Positions 24,046 through 34,816 of a stretch of 64,000 nucleotides of DNA are shown piece by piece. The number at the start of each line of letters is the position of its first letter. Within the stretch, counting starts at the first letter, position 1. This stretch comes from Isoetes taiwanensis (lineage: Eukaryota > Streptophyta > Lycopodiopsida > Isoetales > Isoetaceae), in NCBI GenBank assembly GCA_021234155.1, contig JAJEKV010000526.1, forward strand, positions 64,001 through 128,000, in the 5' to 3' direction. The position numbers were made by a program, and so were the translations under genes. The notes under the pieces are model-generated. The model was given only the letters and a program-made list of their open reading frames with translations, made no database searches and was not told where the DNA came from.

Positions 24046-24539
24046 GTAATCCCAAGTCGGGGATTTGTTCGAGATCTTCATCTTGATAAAACCTTGATCT
24101 TGATCTTGATAAAATATTTCTTTATGCTGTGTCTTTCTTCCTTACGTTGAATCAAGAGCCGTGGTGATCTGTGTTACTGATAATAATCTTGGCACTGTAA
24201 TGGTCCCGGAAGCTAAGAGGGATTTCTTCATGCCTCAAGCTCCAGCTCAAATTCGACAGGATATTACTGTCAGGGCACATCACAGGCACTATTAGGTACA
24301 GTATTACTGTCAACGCCCTTTGCAACGTCCAAAAGCTCAAGTACATCTCTACAGGGCCATATATAGAATGTTTATCCAGCCCAAAACCACACATCAGCTT
24401 CTACAATTATCAGAACTTGAGTATTGCGCATTAACATAGAGTTCTTGATGCATGTAGTTGTAATGGGTCTTATATGTTTAGTTCACACACTTTCTATCAT
24501 GAATTTGGTCAATTATGATGGTAGATTGCTGATGATGGG

Positions 24540-24773
24540 CGAACGATTTGGATATAATGGACAGATTGGCAGATTCTGGAGCTAAACGGGTCCATTCTTG
24601 CAAAGGTAAGCTGAGCTGAGTGTTCATATTCGCATCATGCAAAGACATCTGTATAAAGTATCTCGGATATTGATTTTAGTTGTTGCTGCAGGCATCAAAT
24701 GAGCTACTAGCGTATGATCTAACCAGTGGGAAAGCAGCGGTCTTGGTTGGACATAATTGTCAGGTTAGATTTC
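24540..24773 (+). other. Possible exon pair of an unrecognised gene
   Basis: Exon A ends at 24605 (donor GTAAGC). The 86-base intron 24606-24691 ends in TTGCTGCAG. Exon B is 24692-24773, followed by donor GTTAGA. Spliced, the frame reads ELNGSILAKASNELLAYDLT and then SGKAAVLVGHNCQ, which resembles one blade of a beta-propeller (LLAYDL.SG....L.GH). Upstream in this frame there is a stop at about 24562, so only a fragment is supported. It is a possible gene relic. Confidence 0.3.
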
Positions 24774-26120
24774 CTAGATGCATGGATGCCTTAGTAAAGT
24801 GCTAAAATGATTTTGCTGTATCAATGCTCCATAAATACATCTATCTTTGTCTCTGATATCCGATGGTGTATTGCAATCTGAAAACTTGAATGCAATCTGA
24901 GATCTTGCTGGACAAATTGAATGACAGTTTTGTATCAGTCAAATCTATGGATAATAGTTTGTATTTCATGTGATCAGCTAATATAGAATGAATTTGTAAT
25001 CTGAAAAATCTAAAGCAAGGGGTTTTCTGTTAATGATTCTGGTATAATAGCAGTGCACATGTTAAGGACGGTAATGTTCGAATTGTAACTTCCACCTTTT
25101 GCAAAAAGAAGAAGTAGTTAAAATTTTGCATATATGATCCAAAGCCCTGGTTCTGGGCCATTGTGTTGTTTGAACATGTGTATGACCTGCCTGCGATACC
25201 GGTGAATTAATCCTATCTACTACATAAGAGTACAATAAGCCAAGAGACGTAGAAAAGGCAGCGCAGATAAACAAATCTAGGTAAATGCACGTAGAGAGCA
25301 GTTACCATTGTTCCAAGAGGTGATTCTTTCTTTCTTGCAAATTCTTATGTTTGCTCGATTTGGTTTTTACTTTAAAATAGGAGGCAGCTCTTAACCTATA
25401 AAGAATGTCATTGTTACACAGGACCTAAGGTTTTTGATAAATAAAAGTATCATCTTCTATTCTTTTTCTCGTCCGGTCATTAGTATTTTGATCTAGGGGT
25501 CTCACGATACTTGGCAAAGTGAATGTCCTTGGGTAAATCGTTCTTCAATGTTAAAAATTTAGTTCTTCTATTGTTTTTCGGGCCATTGTGTTATTTTGAA
25601 GATGTGTATGACCACGCCTGCAAATAGATTGAATTAATCCTATCACTGCATTGTGTGACAAAAGGTCTACTATAGAATTTTGGACGGACGAGTCCTAGAT
25701 ACTCCTATAATCGAGGTATTCTTGCACACCATGATTTTCGAAAATATTTACGAAATTTCGGGAAATAGAAAATGTATTGATTTGCATTAATATCATTGTG
25801 AGCGGATAATCAAGTTGTGTTAGTTGTATCTAAGGAAGGCATAGTGAGTGGTGATTCCCACGCTTTGCAAGGTTAGTTGACATGCTTCTTTTATTTATTA
25901 TTTCATGCTTGGAAAGGGTAGATGTCTAAGGGGTTAGAGTAGATTCTTATGTTGTGCTTTCTATATTGAGTCGAAGAGTTATTTGTGTTTTGTCCCAGAT
26001 TAAAGAGTCCATAAACTTGCCTTTAAGTTGTCCTCTACTATACACGTGTCCATGCCAGTCCTTGCCTAAACTTGCTCTAATTTATTTTTCTATTGTCATG
26101 TAGATGGTGCAAATTTTGGT
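24774..26120. other. AT-rich spacer
   Basis: No gene recognised. A phrase around GGGCCATTGTGTT...GTGTATGACC recurs at about 25154-25190 and 25580-25615 with nearby similarity, a diverged short duplication. Confidence 0.4.
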
Positions 26121-26123
26121 GCC

Positions 26124-26414
26124 ATGGTATGCTTTGGCAGCCATGTTGCCGAATGGTTGATTAGGAAGGAGGTGCATGTTAGTCGCATCTCCTTCGTCGT
26201 CAAAGCCTTGGGGTCGTGGTATGAGTGGCGACCTTGGAGGCCATGTCCAAAGTGTGTAGATGAGTTGATAAGTGTTGACATCGAGAATCTTATTGTCAAG
26301 CTCGAGAGAGAATTTAGCCAAAGCACTTTTGTCGAAGTGAAGGAGGTCAAAGAAGTCATTGATGAGATGTTGTTTGTCTTTGAAGAATGGGGAAGATGGT
26401 TGGGAGAATAACAT
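26124..26414 (+). other. 95-codon ORF, unrecognised
   Basis: The frame 26124-26411 reads as a mixed protein with a basic start (SHVAEWLIRKEVHVSRISF) and an acidic, probably coiled C-terminus (VKEVKEVIDEMLFVFEEW). Both antisense frames are also open here, so the open frame itself is weak evidence. It could be a fragment of a retroelement gag or chance. Confidence 0.2.
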
Positions 26415-26930
26415 GGGTTGAGAACATAGTGCAAAGTCTGAGGTTTTGTTTTTGTAGATAGACCTTTAATGGTGTTGTAGCACTTTCTTGATGATAAAAG
26501 AGCATCGCCTTTAGAATACTCTTTTGTACTTCATCAAAGATATAAGGTACATGTCTTATGTACCCTTTTGATGTAATCCTACAACATGGTCAATGGATAA
26601 ACAAATTTATCTATTTATTATAGTCTCTTCAGTTTTATTTTTTTTCTTTACTTGAACTTCAAGATTTTATCTTTTTGGTACGTTGCTAGAACATGATTCT
26701 CAAAGTACATACCATTGTATTCGAGAAGGTAAAAACAATTATTTTTCCTTCCCTTGGGTCAAACAATTGCTTGGTATGGACCACAATGGTAACCAAACTT
26801 TATAACCCTTTTTTGTGTGTTTTGTTTTTTCTTTGCTATTACATCCATTTTTTCTTTAGGGTGAGCGACATTCCATGTACTAGAGGAAGACCTTCTTGGA
26901 TTCCACCTGTTCGACAGGTCATTTGTTAGG
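26415..26930. other. AT-rich spacer
   Basis: Nothing recognised apart from T-rich runs around 26630-26645. Confidence 0.4.
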
Positions 26931-27207
26931 ACGTTTATGACATTCTAGAAGAATGTTTTGTTTCAAGATGGCATGGACACGTAGTATATTTGAGGTCTTT
27001 CCCTACGAGTAGAATTTATGTTCGTCAATCTAATCTATAAGATTCTTTTAGGGTTTTATATTACTTTTGATAGAACGTTTATGACTCTCGTAGGTTTAAA
27101 TTTAGTTTCGTGCTGGCATGGGCACATAGTGTGTTCGAGGTCTTTCTTTACCAGTAGGATTTATGTTCACCAGCCTCTAATCATTTTAGGGATTTATATT
27201 ACTTTTG
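26931..27207. repeat. Two-copy tandem duplication, 143-bp period
   Basis: Copy 1 (26931-27073) and copy 2 (27074-27207) share ACGTTTATGAC, GGCATGG(A/G)CACGTAGT-like and GAGGTCTTTC blocks and the ending TTATATTACTTTTG. No coding content. Confidence 0.9.
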
Positions 27208-27359
27208 TCTGGCCAAAATCCTTTTTCTAATTGTTACACAAGCAATAGAACATCCAAATGAAGAGATAAAGGGGCCAAAATGAATGCAAGCTAGTTCTGT
27301 TAATTCTAACTTATGAAACAAAATATTCTTAAATGTATGATGCCAATGATAGCTTACGA

Positions 27360-27644
27360 TCACTGAAACAGATTCTTCTTCGATGTTAGAATAATCAAAG
27401 CTTCACCTTCTGGTAGATACATTTGTGGCCGATTTACCAGTAACCATAACAATGAGAGAAACAAAACTAAATACCATACTTCCAGCCCTAAAACAAAAGG
27501 AACTAAAATCTTAATTCTGGATTTCCACTTATCAGGTTTTGTCTTTGCATCTATTGGAGCATTTTGACTCTCAAAATGATCAGCTTTCTTGGATTCCATG
27601 AAGAAAGGGCTATATAACGAAGTTGGAGGCGATTTTGGAGACAT
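27360..27644 (-). CDS. Possible first exon of a single-pass membrane protein
   Basis: On the minus strand an ATG at 27644 opens 94 codons. The first 43 residues are polar and Ser/Pro/Lys-rich (SPKSPPTSLYSPFF), followed by KWKSRIK and a strongly hydrophobic 22-residue stretch (about residues 48-70, ILVPFVLGLEVWYLVLFLSL) that would be one transmembrane helix. This is an N-terminal-cytosolic, type II-like arrangement. A donor-like CTG/GTAAAT lies just after the helix, so the following residues may be intronic. No family recognised; downstream exons not found. Confidence 0.35.
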   Translation of the reverse strand: MSPKSPPTSLYSPFFMESKKADHFESQNAPIDAKTKPDKWKSRIKILVPFVLGLEVWYLVLFLSLLWLLVNRPQMYLPEGEALIILTSKKNLFQ

Positions 27645-28021
27645 ATCTTAACAAGAAAGGGCAGAATCAATGTGTCGAGCTAGCTAGGGCGTTCTTCGCT
27701 TCTAAAAGTTATGATTTGATGCCAAGAAAGCTCCATGAATCGAGGGTGTAGCAAAGAATCGAATTTGATTGCTTACAAAGTCCGGGTTTGATGGAATTTA
27801 TCCTTGCCTTAGTTGATCTTTGTGTCTTATGCTCCATGTATGGATAATCGATTCAAAAGCAATGTTGTTCTTGAAATATAGATGAATGCATCCGTGATAA
27901 TCCCCTCATTTGATCATAGCTGCTTTTGCATCTACTTATGGTTGGGTTTGGGTTAATGTTGTGGGCTCCTTTCCAGATTCTGCATAGACACCGAAAGGTT
28001 TCATTGTAGGTGCCCACATTG
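27645..28021. other. Spacer
   Basis: Nothing recognised. Confidence 0.4.
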
Positions 28022-28219
28022 TAGGAGCACTTCAAAGCAGAAGATTTAGGGTAGAGGAGGGGATTCTAATCTCTACTAATTATGGTGCCCATCGTTGGTG
28101 GGCATAAGTTGTCATCGTGTAAAGGATAAGGAAACAATGCATTCAAACTACATATGTTCCACATCCATATGAAGCTAAGATAATAAGTTATATGGTCAAA
28201 TACCATTCTAATTAGACAA
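28022..28219 (-). mobile_element. Helitron-like 3' end, copy A of a 190-bp duplication
   Basis: Read on the minus strand, a hairpin (TGCCCACCAACGATGGGCA) is followed by about 8 bases and then TTAG|T at 28079-28075, the layout of a Helitron 3' terminus (CTRR preceded by a hairpin). It closely matches the 3' end of the Helitron at 43918-45684. The flanking sequence (TTTAGGGTAGAGG side and GTTATATGGTCAAATAC side) is duplicated too, at 28489-28686. Confidence 0.6.
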
Positions 28220-28488
28220 AGCTAAATTCGTTTTCAGATCCAATCTCTAAGCAAATTCATTTCAAGATGATAGACTGAACCTTGCATAGAGATTTGCTTG
28301 AGCTATCTGCAGATACTAAGGGTCACAATTATCCTGTGTGATGTAGAACTTGTGAACAAGAGGGGCGAGAGGGCTGGAGAAATGACCGAATGAGGTAGGC
28401 TATTTTAAAATTGTTGTTTGTTTCAAAGATAGAAGATAATTATAATAAATTTAGTAATTGTTATGTGGTTTCATAGTGGCTGAGAGCT

Positions 28489-28686
28489 GGGAGCAACTTC
28501 AAAGCAGAGGATTTAGGGTAGAAGAGGGGATTCTAATCTCTACTAATTATGGTGCCCATCGTTGGTGGGCATAAGTTGTCATCATGTAAAGGATAAGGAA
28601 ACAATGCATCCAAACTACATATGTTCCACATCCATATGAAGCTAAGATAATAAGTTATATGGTCAAATACAATTCTATTTAGACAA
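28489..28686 (-). mobile_element. Helitron-like 3' end, copy B
   Basis: Second copy of the block at 28022-28219, same orientation, about 95 percent alike by eye, including the hairpin and the TTAG end (28546-28543). Because flanks on both sides are shared, a segmental duplication is likelier than two independent insertions. The interval 28220-28488 is unrelated AT-rich sequence. Confidence 0.6.
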
Positions 28687-29190
28687 CATATTTCTACATG
28701 AGGAACAGTACGATGAAAAAGCTTTTACCATCCATGTGACTTAGCTTTAAGTTGTAAGAAGGTCTAAATGCATCAATTCTTATAAGCTATTTCCTAGCAT
28801 CTACTTCATATCCCAGCTCCAATCTGGGTATAGCAACAGAACTATGGTGTAATGTGATCATTGATGGGTCCAAACGTGAGGGCTAAAACTGATCACTTCT
28901 TGCCAAAGTGCAAGGACATGCAATTATATAGCAAGCTAACAACATACATTCAAGAACTTTGGACCATGATAACACATAAATGTAGTGCTTAATACATGAC
29001 AGGAAAATTGTTATTGTTATTCTGTAATTTGTCTTCACAATTCATGATAATAGTTGCTTTCAGTTGTTATGCCATTACATAATCACCTAATTTCTGCTTT
29101 ATTTAATTAGTACAGAATAAGCATTCCACTGCCCCATATTTGATGTAATTGCCAAGTAAACCATGCAGACACATGAAACAAATTGTATTT
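28687..29190. other. AT-rich spacer
   Basis: Nothing recognised. Confidence 0.4.
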
Positions 29191-29195
29191 AAAAA

Positions 29196-29383
29196 TTACA
29201 CAAAAACTATCCCTTGGTCCTCAATCTTTAGCGGGATCCTTGGCCCTAGAACAATCGTGCTTTCAATTTCATGTCGAGCTCTCTCCCCTGCCAAAGCAAA
29301 AACATCATTTAACTTGCCACATAGTTAAAATTAGGAACACCAAAGGTCTTCAGTGCCACTAAAGGTCTTGGTACTCTGCCTTT
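29196..29383 (-). other. Possible last two exons of an unrecognised gene
   Basis: Minus strand. An acceptor (TATGTGCAG) precedes a frame VVIKGRVPRPLVALKTFGVP (about 29383-29320). A second strong acceptor (TTTGCTTTGGCAG, ending 29288) precedes ERARHEIESTIVLGPRIPLK with a TAA stop at 29198-29196. Both segments read like conserved protein, and the acceptors fit plant consensus, but the intervening donor is unclear. Family not recognised. It could be the 3' end of a host gene whose other exons are lost. Confidence 0.3.
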
Positions 29384-29875
29384 TATCACTACCTGCACAT
29401 ATTGCACCACAAAGATATAAATAAAGAAAATTTGTGCATATATGTAATGTAACGTATCGATCAAGCCATTTAGGCCCCAAGGCATACATAATCTATTGTT
29501 CAAGGCGCTTATATAATAAGCAAAAAAAATCATGCACACAAAAATCATTATAAAACCATTATAAAACCATTATAAAATTGCATTCGTTTAGCTATCTGGC
29601 AAAATCTAATTAAACTTGAAGAAATGGAATGTGGCTTTCTTTAGCCTTTCTAATTCCATAAGACTCTTTTATTTTGTCCCCTCTGAATACGTCAAGGAAA
29701 GTTGCCCGCAACAAACTCCAGTTGAACTCCATAGCCAGACTCTAGCTCAACCCTGAATCCCGCTTCAAAATTTGGAAGTTTGGCTGACCTGAAACCCGTT
29801 TTAAAACTCAGGAACTCTGGCTGAAACCTGATTTCTGCTTCGCCATAGCCAAAACCCCTGCTTTCCTTGACGCCA

Positions 29876-29947
29876 TGGAATGCAAAGAGGTCGTGCATTC
29901 TGGCCCTGGCAGGGGCAGCTGGCTACCGTCGACCTCTTTGCATTCCA
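29876..29947. repeat. Upstream hairpin, unit 1
   Basis: Perfect 18-bp inverted repeat TGGAATGCAAAGAGGTCG and its complement, with a 36-base loop, 165 bases ahead of the gene start. It recurs with small changes at 31439-31510 and 42510-42577 and more degraded in the other units; unit 3 lost it by deletion. Possible roles are a regulatory hairpin in DNA or RNA, or the ends of a tiny inserted element. Confidence 0.85.
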
Positions 29948-30111
29948 CATGACGTAAGGAATTTCTGTGACAACAGTACGGTTGTCAGTCAACTGTTGTG
30001 AATGAAGGAGGGTGAGGGCTTTTTTCAGTCTAGTTTTTTTCTTTCTTTCTCGCGTTTTATTCTTCGTTTAGTTTTTCTTCCTCCTACAAGTGCTCATAAA
30101 TCTTGGTTCTC

Positions 30112-30920
30112 ATGGCTAGTATCTCAGGAGGAGCCATTCGTTCTAGTGGAAGGTGAAGAAGTAGCACCAACACCAACAGTGAAAATGTAAGAAGCTCTTA
30201 TTATGTAGATAGTGAAGCTCTCAAAACAGCGAGAGAGAGAATACTTAGGTTGAGTAGGTTAAGTCTTAGAGATGACTCAAATGTTTTGTTGGAGGAATGG
30301 AGGAAAGTTGGAACCGCCACTGATGGGCGCAAATTTTCCCATCAATTTCTTATTCAAAGGGGTGCATTTTTAAGAGGAGCCTCTGATCTTCATGTACGAG
30401 GAAGAGTAACGGGAGATGTTTATGCACCTGATAATGTTCTTCTTGTGTTAGGTGCCAGCAATCTTCCGGGAGGTGCAGTAAATACATATCCAACCATTAT
30501 AGTTGAGGTGGCGTGTAGTCAGAGGCCTCGGGAGTCGGGACATAGGTCCCGAGTGTCCATGGTATGAGTTTTACGTTGGTATTGTAAGGTACGACATCTG
30601 AACTAATGGCTTGCAATGTCTAGTGGCAACTGTTTATGATAGGGCAAGAGGGGGCAGGAACCGCCAATCAGGGTAGATATAATCTCCTTCGGGACTGATG
30701 GATTATGGCGTAATATGACTTGGGCACATGATCCTCGTTTGAGGGGGGTGGGTGTAGGGAATAATTGGCCACCAAACAATGTACCTGGTAATCCTTTTTA
30801 TACTCTTACTTTCCTTCCGAGAGTTTTTGGACAAGAGTTGGAGGGGTTCTCGGAGTAGGTAGAACTACACCTTGATTTCCAATTCAACAAGAGTTGTCCC
30901 AACCAATGGAAGAGGCATAA
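30112..30920 (+). pseudogene. Uma2-like nuclease gene, copy 1 (deleted)
   Basis: Same start (ATGGCTAGTATCTCAGG) and end (GAGGCATAA) as copy 2. It has a TGA at codon 15, where other copies have CGG. About 110 bases are lost between TATDG and the QI.HQFLIQ block, removing the first part of the nuclease core. A loss of about 30 bases follows ACSQRPR. Other small changes shift the frame downstream. The block carrying APDN and IIVEVACSQ survives (30250-30567). It is almost certainly non-functional even if single-base errors are discounted. Confidence 0.85.
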
Positions 30921-31438
30921 ATGGTCGAAGGTGAGTGCTGCTTCTATAATATATTCATATGTCATATATAGCACATATCTCATATGTCATAAGTCAGACC
31001 TATTATAAAATTGCATTTGTTTAGCTATCTGGCAAAATCTAATAAAACTTGAAGAAATGGAATGATCCAAAAAGCAATCTGGAAATAGAAACACATACAG
31101 TTTCAGGTTTTCTGATCAGTCGGTCCACCGTTGTAATTATTATCTCTATTATCTCTGATCTTTCTAACTCGTCACATATATTATTGTGGCTTTCTTTAGC
31201 CTTTCCAATTCCATAAGCCTCTTTAGCATTGCTATTTTGTCCCCTCTGAATACGTCAAGGAAAGTTGCCCGCAACAAACTCCGGTTGAACTCCATAGACA
31301 GACTCCGGCTCAACCCTGAATCCCGCTTCAAAATTTGGAAGTTTGGTTGACCTGAAACCCGTTTTAAAACTCAGGAACTCTGGCTGAAACCTGAATTCTG
31401 CTTCGCCATAGCCAAAACCCCTGCTTTCCTTGACGCCG

Positions 31439-31510
31439 TGGAATTCAAAGAGGTCGTGCATTCCGGCCCTGGCAGGGGCAGCTGGCTATCGCCGACCTCT
31501 TTGCATTCCA
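31439..31510. repeat. Upstream hairpin, unit 2
   Basis: Same inverted repeat as at 29876-29947 with one mismatch in the left arm (TGGAATTCAAAGAGG). Confidence 0.8.
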
Positions 31511-31530
31511 CATAACGTAAGGAATTTCTG

Positions 31531-31550
31531 TGACAACAGTACTGTTGTCA
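31531..31550. promoter_or_regulatory. 20-bp perfect palindrome ahead of copy 2
   Basis: TGACAACAGTACTGTTGTCA is a perfect palindrome 125 bases before the gene start. A half-site, AACTGTTGTG, follows at once. Unit 1 (29968-29987) and unit 4 have one mismatch; later units are more altered. The layout resembles a dimeric transcription-factor site, but no factor can be named. Confidence 0.5.
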
Positions 31551-31674
31551 GTCAACTGTTGTGAATAAAGGAGGGTAAGGACTTTTTTCAGTCTAGTTTT
31601 TTTCTTTCTTTCTCGTGTTTTATTCTTCGTTTAGTTTTTCTTCCTCCTACAAGTGCTCATAAATCTTGGTTCTC

Positions 31675-32622
31675 ATGGCTAGTATCTCAGGAGGAGCCGT
31701 TCGTTCTAGTGGAAGGCGGAGAAGTAGCACCAATGCGCGCAGTGAAAATGTAAGAAGCTCTTATTATGTAGATAGTGAAGCTCTCAAAACACCGAGAGAG
31801 AGAATACTTAGGTTGAGTAGGTTAAGTCTTAGAGATGACTCAAATGTTTTGTTGGAGGAATCGAGGAAAGTTGGAACCGCCACTGATGGTGATGCATTTA
31901 TATGCTAGATAGAGCAGAATATGGGATATGCTGCTGATTATATCAACGGAAACATTATTATTCGAGAAATCCCTCTCGTTCCTCATGCTTGTGTTCAAGC
32001 GCAAATTTCCCATCAATTTCTTATTCAAAGGGGTGCATTTTTAAGAGGAGCCTCTGATCTTCATGTACGAGGAAGAGTAACGGGAGATGTTTATGAACCT
32101 GATAATGTTCTTCTTGTCTTAGGTGCCAGCAACCTTCCGGGAGGTGCAGTAATTACGTATCCAACCATTATAGTTGAGGTGGCGTGTAGTCAGAGGCCTC
32201 GGGACATAGCACAGCGGGCTTTATTTTATATAGGTCCCGAGTGTCCATGGTGTGAGTTTTACGTTGGTATTGTAAGGTACGACAACCGAAGTAATGGCTT
32301 GCAATGTCTAGTGGCAATTGTTTACGATAGGGCAGTAGGGGCAGGAAATCCGGCCAATCCGGTAGATATAATCTCCTTCGGGACTGATGGATTATGGCGT
32401 AATGTGACTTGGGCACATGATCCTTGTTTGAGGGGGGTGGGTGTAGGGAATAATTGGCCACCAAACAATGTACCTGGTAATCTTTTTTATACTCTTACTT
32501 TCCCTTCAGCCAGAGTTTTTGGGACAAGAGTTGGAGGGGTTCCTGCTGGAGTGCCGGTGAACTACACCTTGGATTTGTTTCCAATTCAACAAGAGTTGTC
32601 CCAGCCAATGGAAGAGGCATAA
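31675..32622 (+). CDS. Uma2-like PD-(D/E)XK nuclease-fold protein, copy 2 (best copy, one in-frame stop)
   Basis: One frame of 315 codons from ATG 31675 to TAA 32620, broken only by a TAG at codon 78 (31906-31908) where copies 3, 4 and 9 have TGG. Residues 10-30 are a Ser/Arg-rich basic tail (SSGRRRSSTNARSENVRSS). Residues 35-70 are helical and charged. The core spans about residues 75-235: GDAFIC.IEQN, YINGNIIIREIPLVPHAC, then an (A/E)PD at 141-143, VEVACSQ around Glu168, then RDIAQRALFYI and FYVGIVRYD. This order (yxxxNGxI....P...H, PD, P.(I/L)VEV.S, ...Y...) is that of Uma2/DUF820 nucleases. The Lys of a typical ExK is replaced by Ala170. The C-terminal 80 residues (DGLWRNVTWAHDP onward) match nothing I know. 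No signal peptide or membrane helix. Assignment is by pattern recognition and not searched. Confidence 0.65.
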
Positions 32623-33205
32623 AATGGTCGAAGGTGAGTGCTGCTTCTATAATATATTCATATGTCATATATAACACATGTCTCATATGTCATAAGTCAG
32701 ACCTATTATAAAATTGCATTCGTTTAGCTATCTGGCAAAATCTAATTAAACTTGAAGAAATGGAATGATCCAAAAAGCAATCTGGAAATAGAAACACATA
32801 CAGTTTCAGGTTTTCTGGTCAGTCGGGCCACCGTTGTAATTATTATCTCTATTATCTCTGATCTTTCTAACTCGTCACATATATTATTGTGGCTTTCTTT
32901 AGCCTTTCCAATTCCATAAGACTCTTTAGCATTGCTATTTTGTCCCCTCTGAATACGTCAAGGAAAGTTGCCCGCAACAAACTCCGGTTGAACTCCATAG
33001 CCAGACTCTAGCTCAACCCTGAATCCCGCTTCAAAATTTGGAAGTTTGGCTGACCTGAAACCCGTTTTAAAACTCAGGAACTCTGGCTGAAATCTGAATT
33101 CTGCTTCGCCATAGCCAAAACCCCTGCTTTCCTTGACGCCGTGGAATGCAAAGAGGTCGTGCATTTCGGCCCTGGCAGGGGCAGCTGGCTACCGCCGACC
33201 TCCAC

Positions 33206-34076
33206 TGTGAAGCTGTAAGAAGCTCTTATTATGTAGATAGTGAAGCTCTCAAAACAGCGAGAGAGAGAGAATACTTAGGTTGAGTAGGTTAAGTCTTAGA
33301 GATGACTCAAATGTTTTGTTGGAGGAATGGAGGAAAGTTGGAACCGCCACTGATGGTGATGCATTTATATGCTGGATAGAGCAGAATAGGGGATATGCTG
33401 CTGATTATATCAACGGAAACATTATTATTCGAGAAATCCCTCTCGTTCCTCATGCTTGTGCTCAAGCGCAAATTTTCCCATCAATTTCTTATTCAAAGGG
33501 GTGCATTTTTAAGAGGAGCCTCTGATCTTCATGTACGAGGAAGAGTAACGAGATGTTTATGCACCTGATAATGTTCTTCTTGTGTTAGGTGCCAGCAAAC
33601 TTCCGGGATGTGCAGTAAATACGTATCCAACCATTATAGTTGAGGTGGCGTGTAGGCCTCGGGACATAGCACAACGGGCTTTATTTTATATAGGTCCCGA
33701 GTGTCCATGGTGTGAGTTTTATGTTGGTATTGTAAGGTACGACATCCGAAGTAATGGCTTGCAATGTCTAGTGGCAACTGTTTATGATAGGGCAGTAGGG
33801 GCAGGAAATCCGGCCAATCCGATAGATATAATCTCCTTCGGGACTGATGGATTATGGCGTAATGTGACTTGGGCACATGATCCTCGTTTGAGGGGGGTGG
33901 GTGTAGGGAATAATTGGCCACCAAACAATGTACCTGGTAATCCTTTTTATACTCTTACTTTCCCTTCAGCCAGAGTTTTTGGACAAGAGTTGGAGGGGTT
34001 CCTGCTAGAGTGCCGGTGAACTACACCTTGGATTTCCAATTCAACAAGAGTTGTCCCAGCCAATGGAAGAGGCATA
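33206..34076 (+). pseudogene. Uma2-like gene, copy 3 (5' deleted)
   Basis: A deletion joins the unit's upstream hairpin region directly to the GTAAGAAGCTCTTATT part of the gene. Leader, ATG and basic tail are therefore missing. The core is otherwise close to copy 2 and keeps TGG at the codon that is TAG there (FICWIEQN). One extra T in the CAAATTTTCCC run and small losses after RGRVT shift the frame. 33582-34019 is open from LGASKLPG through IIVEVAC, FYVGIVRYD and the C-terminal WRNVTWAHDP block. A 4-base loss near the 3' end changes the final frame relative to copy 2. Confidence 0.85.
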
Positions 34077-34816
34077 AAATGGTCGAAGATGAGTGCTGCT
34101 TCTATAATATATTCATATGTCATATATAACACATGTCTCATATGTCATAAGTCAGACCTATTATAAAATTGCATTCGTTTAGCTATCTGGCAAAATCTAA
34201 TTAAACTTGAAGAAATGGAATGATCCAAAAAGCAATCTGGAAATAGAAACACATACAGTTTCAGGTTTTCTGGTCAGTCGGGCCACCGTTGTAATTATTA
34301 TCTCTATTATCTCTGATCTTTCTAACTCGTCACATATATTATTGTGGCTTTCTTTAGCCTTTCCAATTCCATAAGACTCTTTAGCATTGCTATTTTATCC
34401 CCCTCTGAATCACGTCAAAGGAAAGTTGCCGCAACAAACTCCGGTTGAACTCATAGCCGCGGACTCCGGCTCAACCCCTGAATCGGCTTCAAAATTTGGA
34501 AGTTTAGTTTACTGAAACCCGATTTAAAACCCGGGCGAAACCTGAATTCCGCCAGCCATAGCCAAAACCCTGCTTTCCTCTTGTGTGGAATTCAAAGAGG
34601 TCGCATTCCGCACCTTAGGGGGCGGCTATCGCCGACCTCTTTGCATTCCACATAACATAAGGAATTTCTGTGACAACAGTACTGTTGCCAGTCAACTGTT
34701 GTGAATAAAGGAGGGTAAGGGCTTTTTTCAGTCTAGTTTTTTTTTTCTTTCTCGTGTTTTATTCTTCGTTTAGTTTTTCTTCCTCCCTACAAGTGCTCAT
34801 AAATCTTCGATTTCTC

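Noticed and set aside
32168-32464. Antisense ORFs over the array gene (about 98 codons, repeated in several units)
   Set aside because: Present because the sense frame is conserved; composition is the mirror of the sense codons and no promoter is evident.
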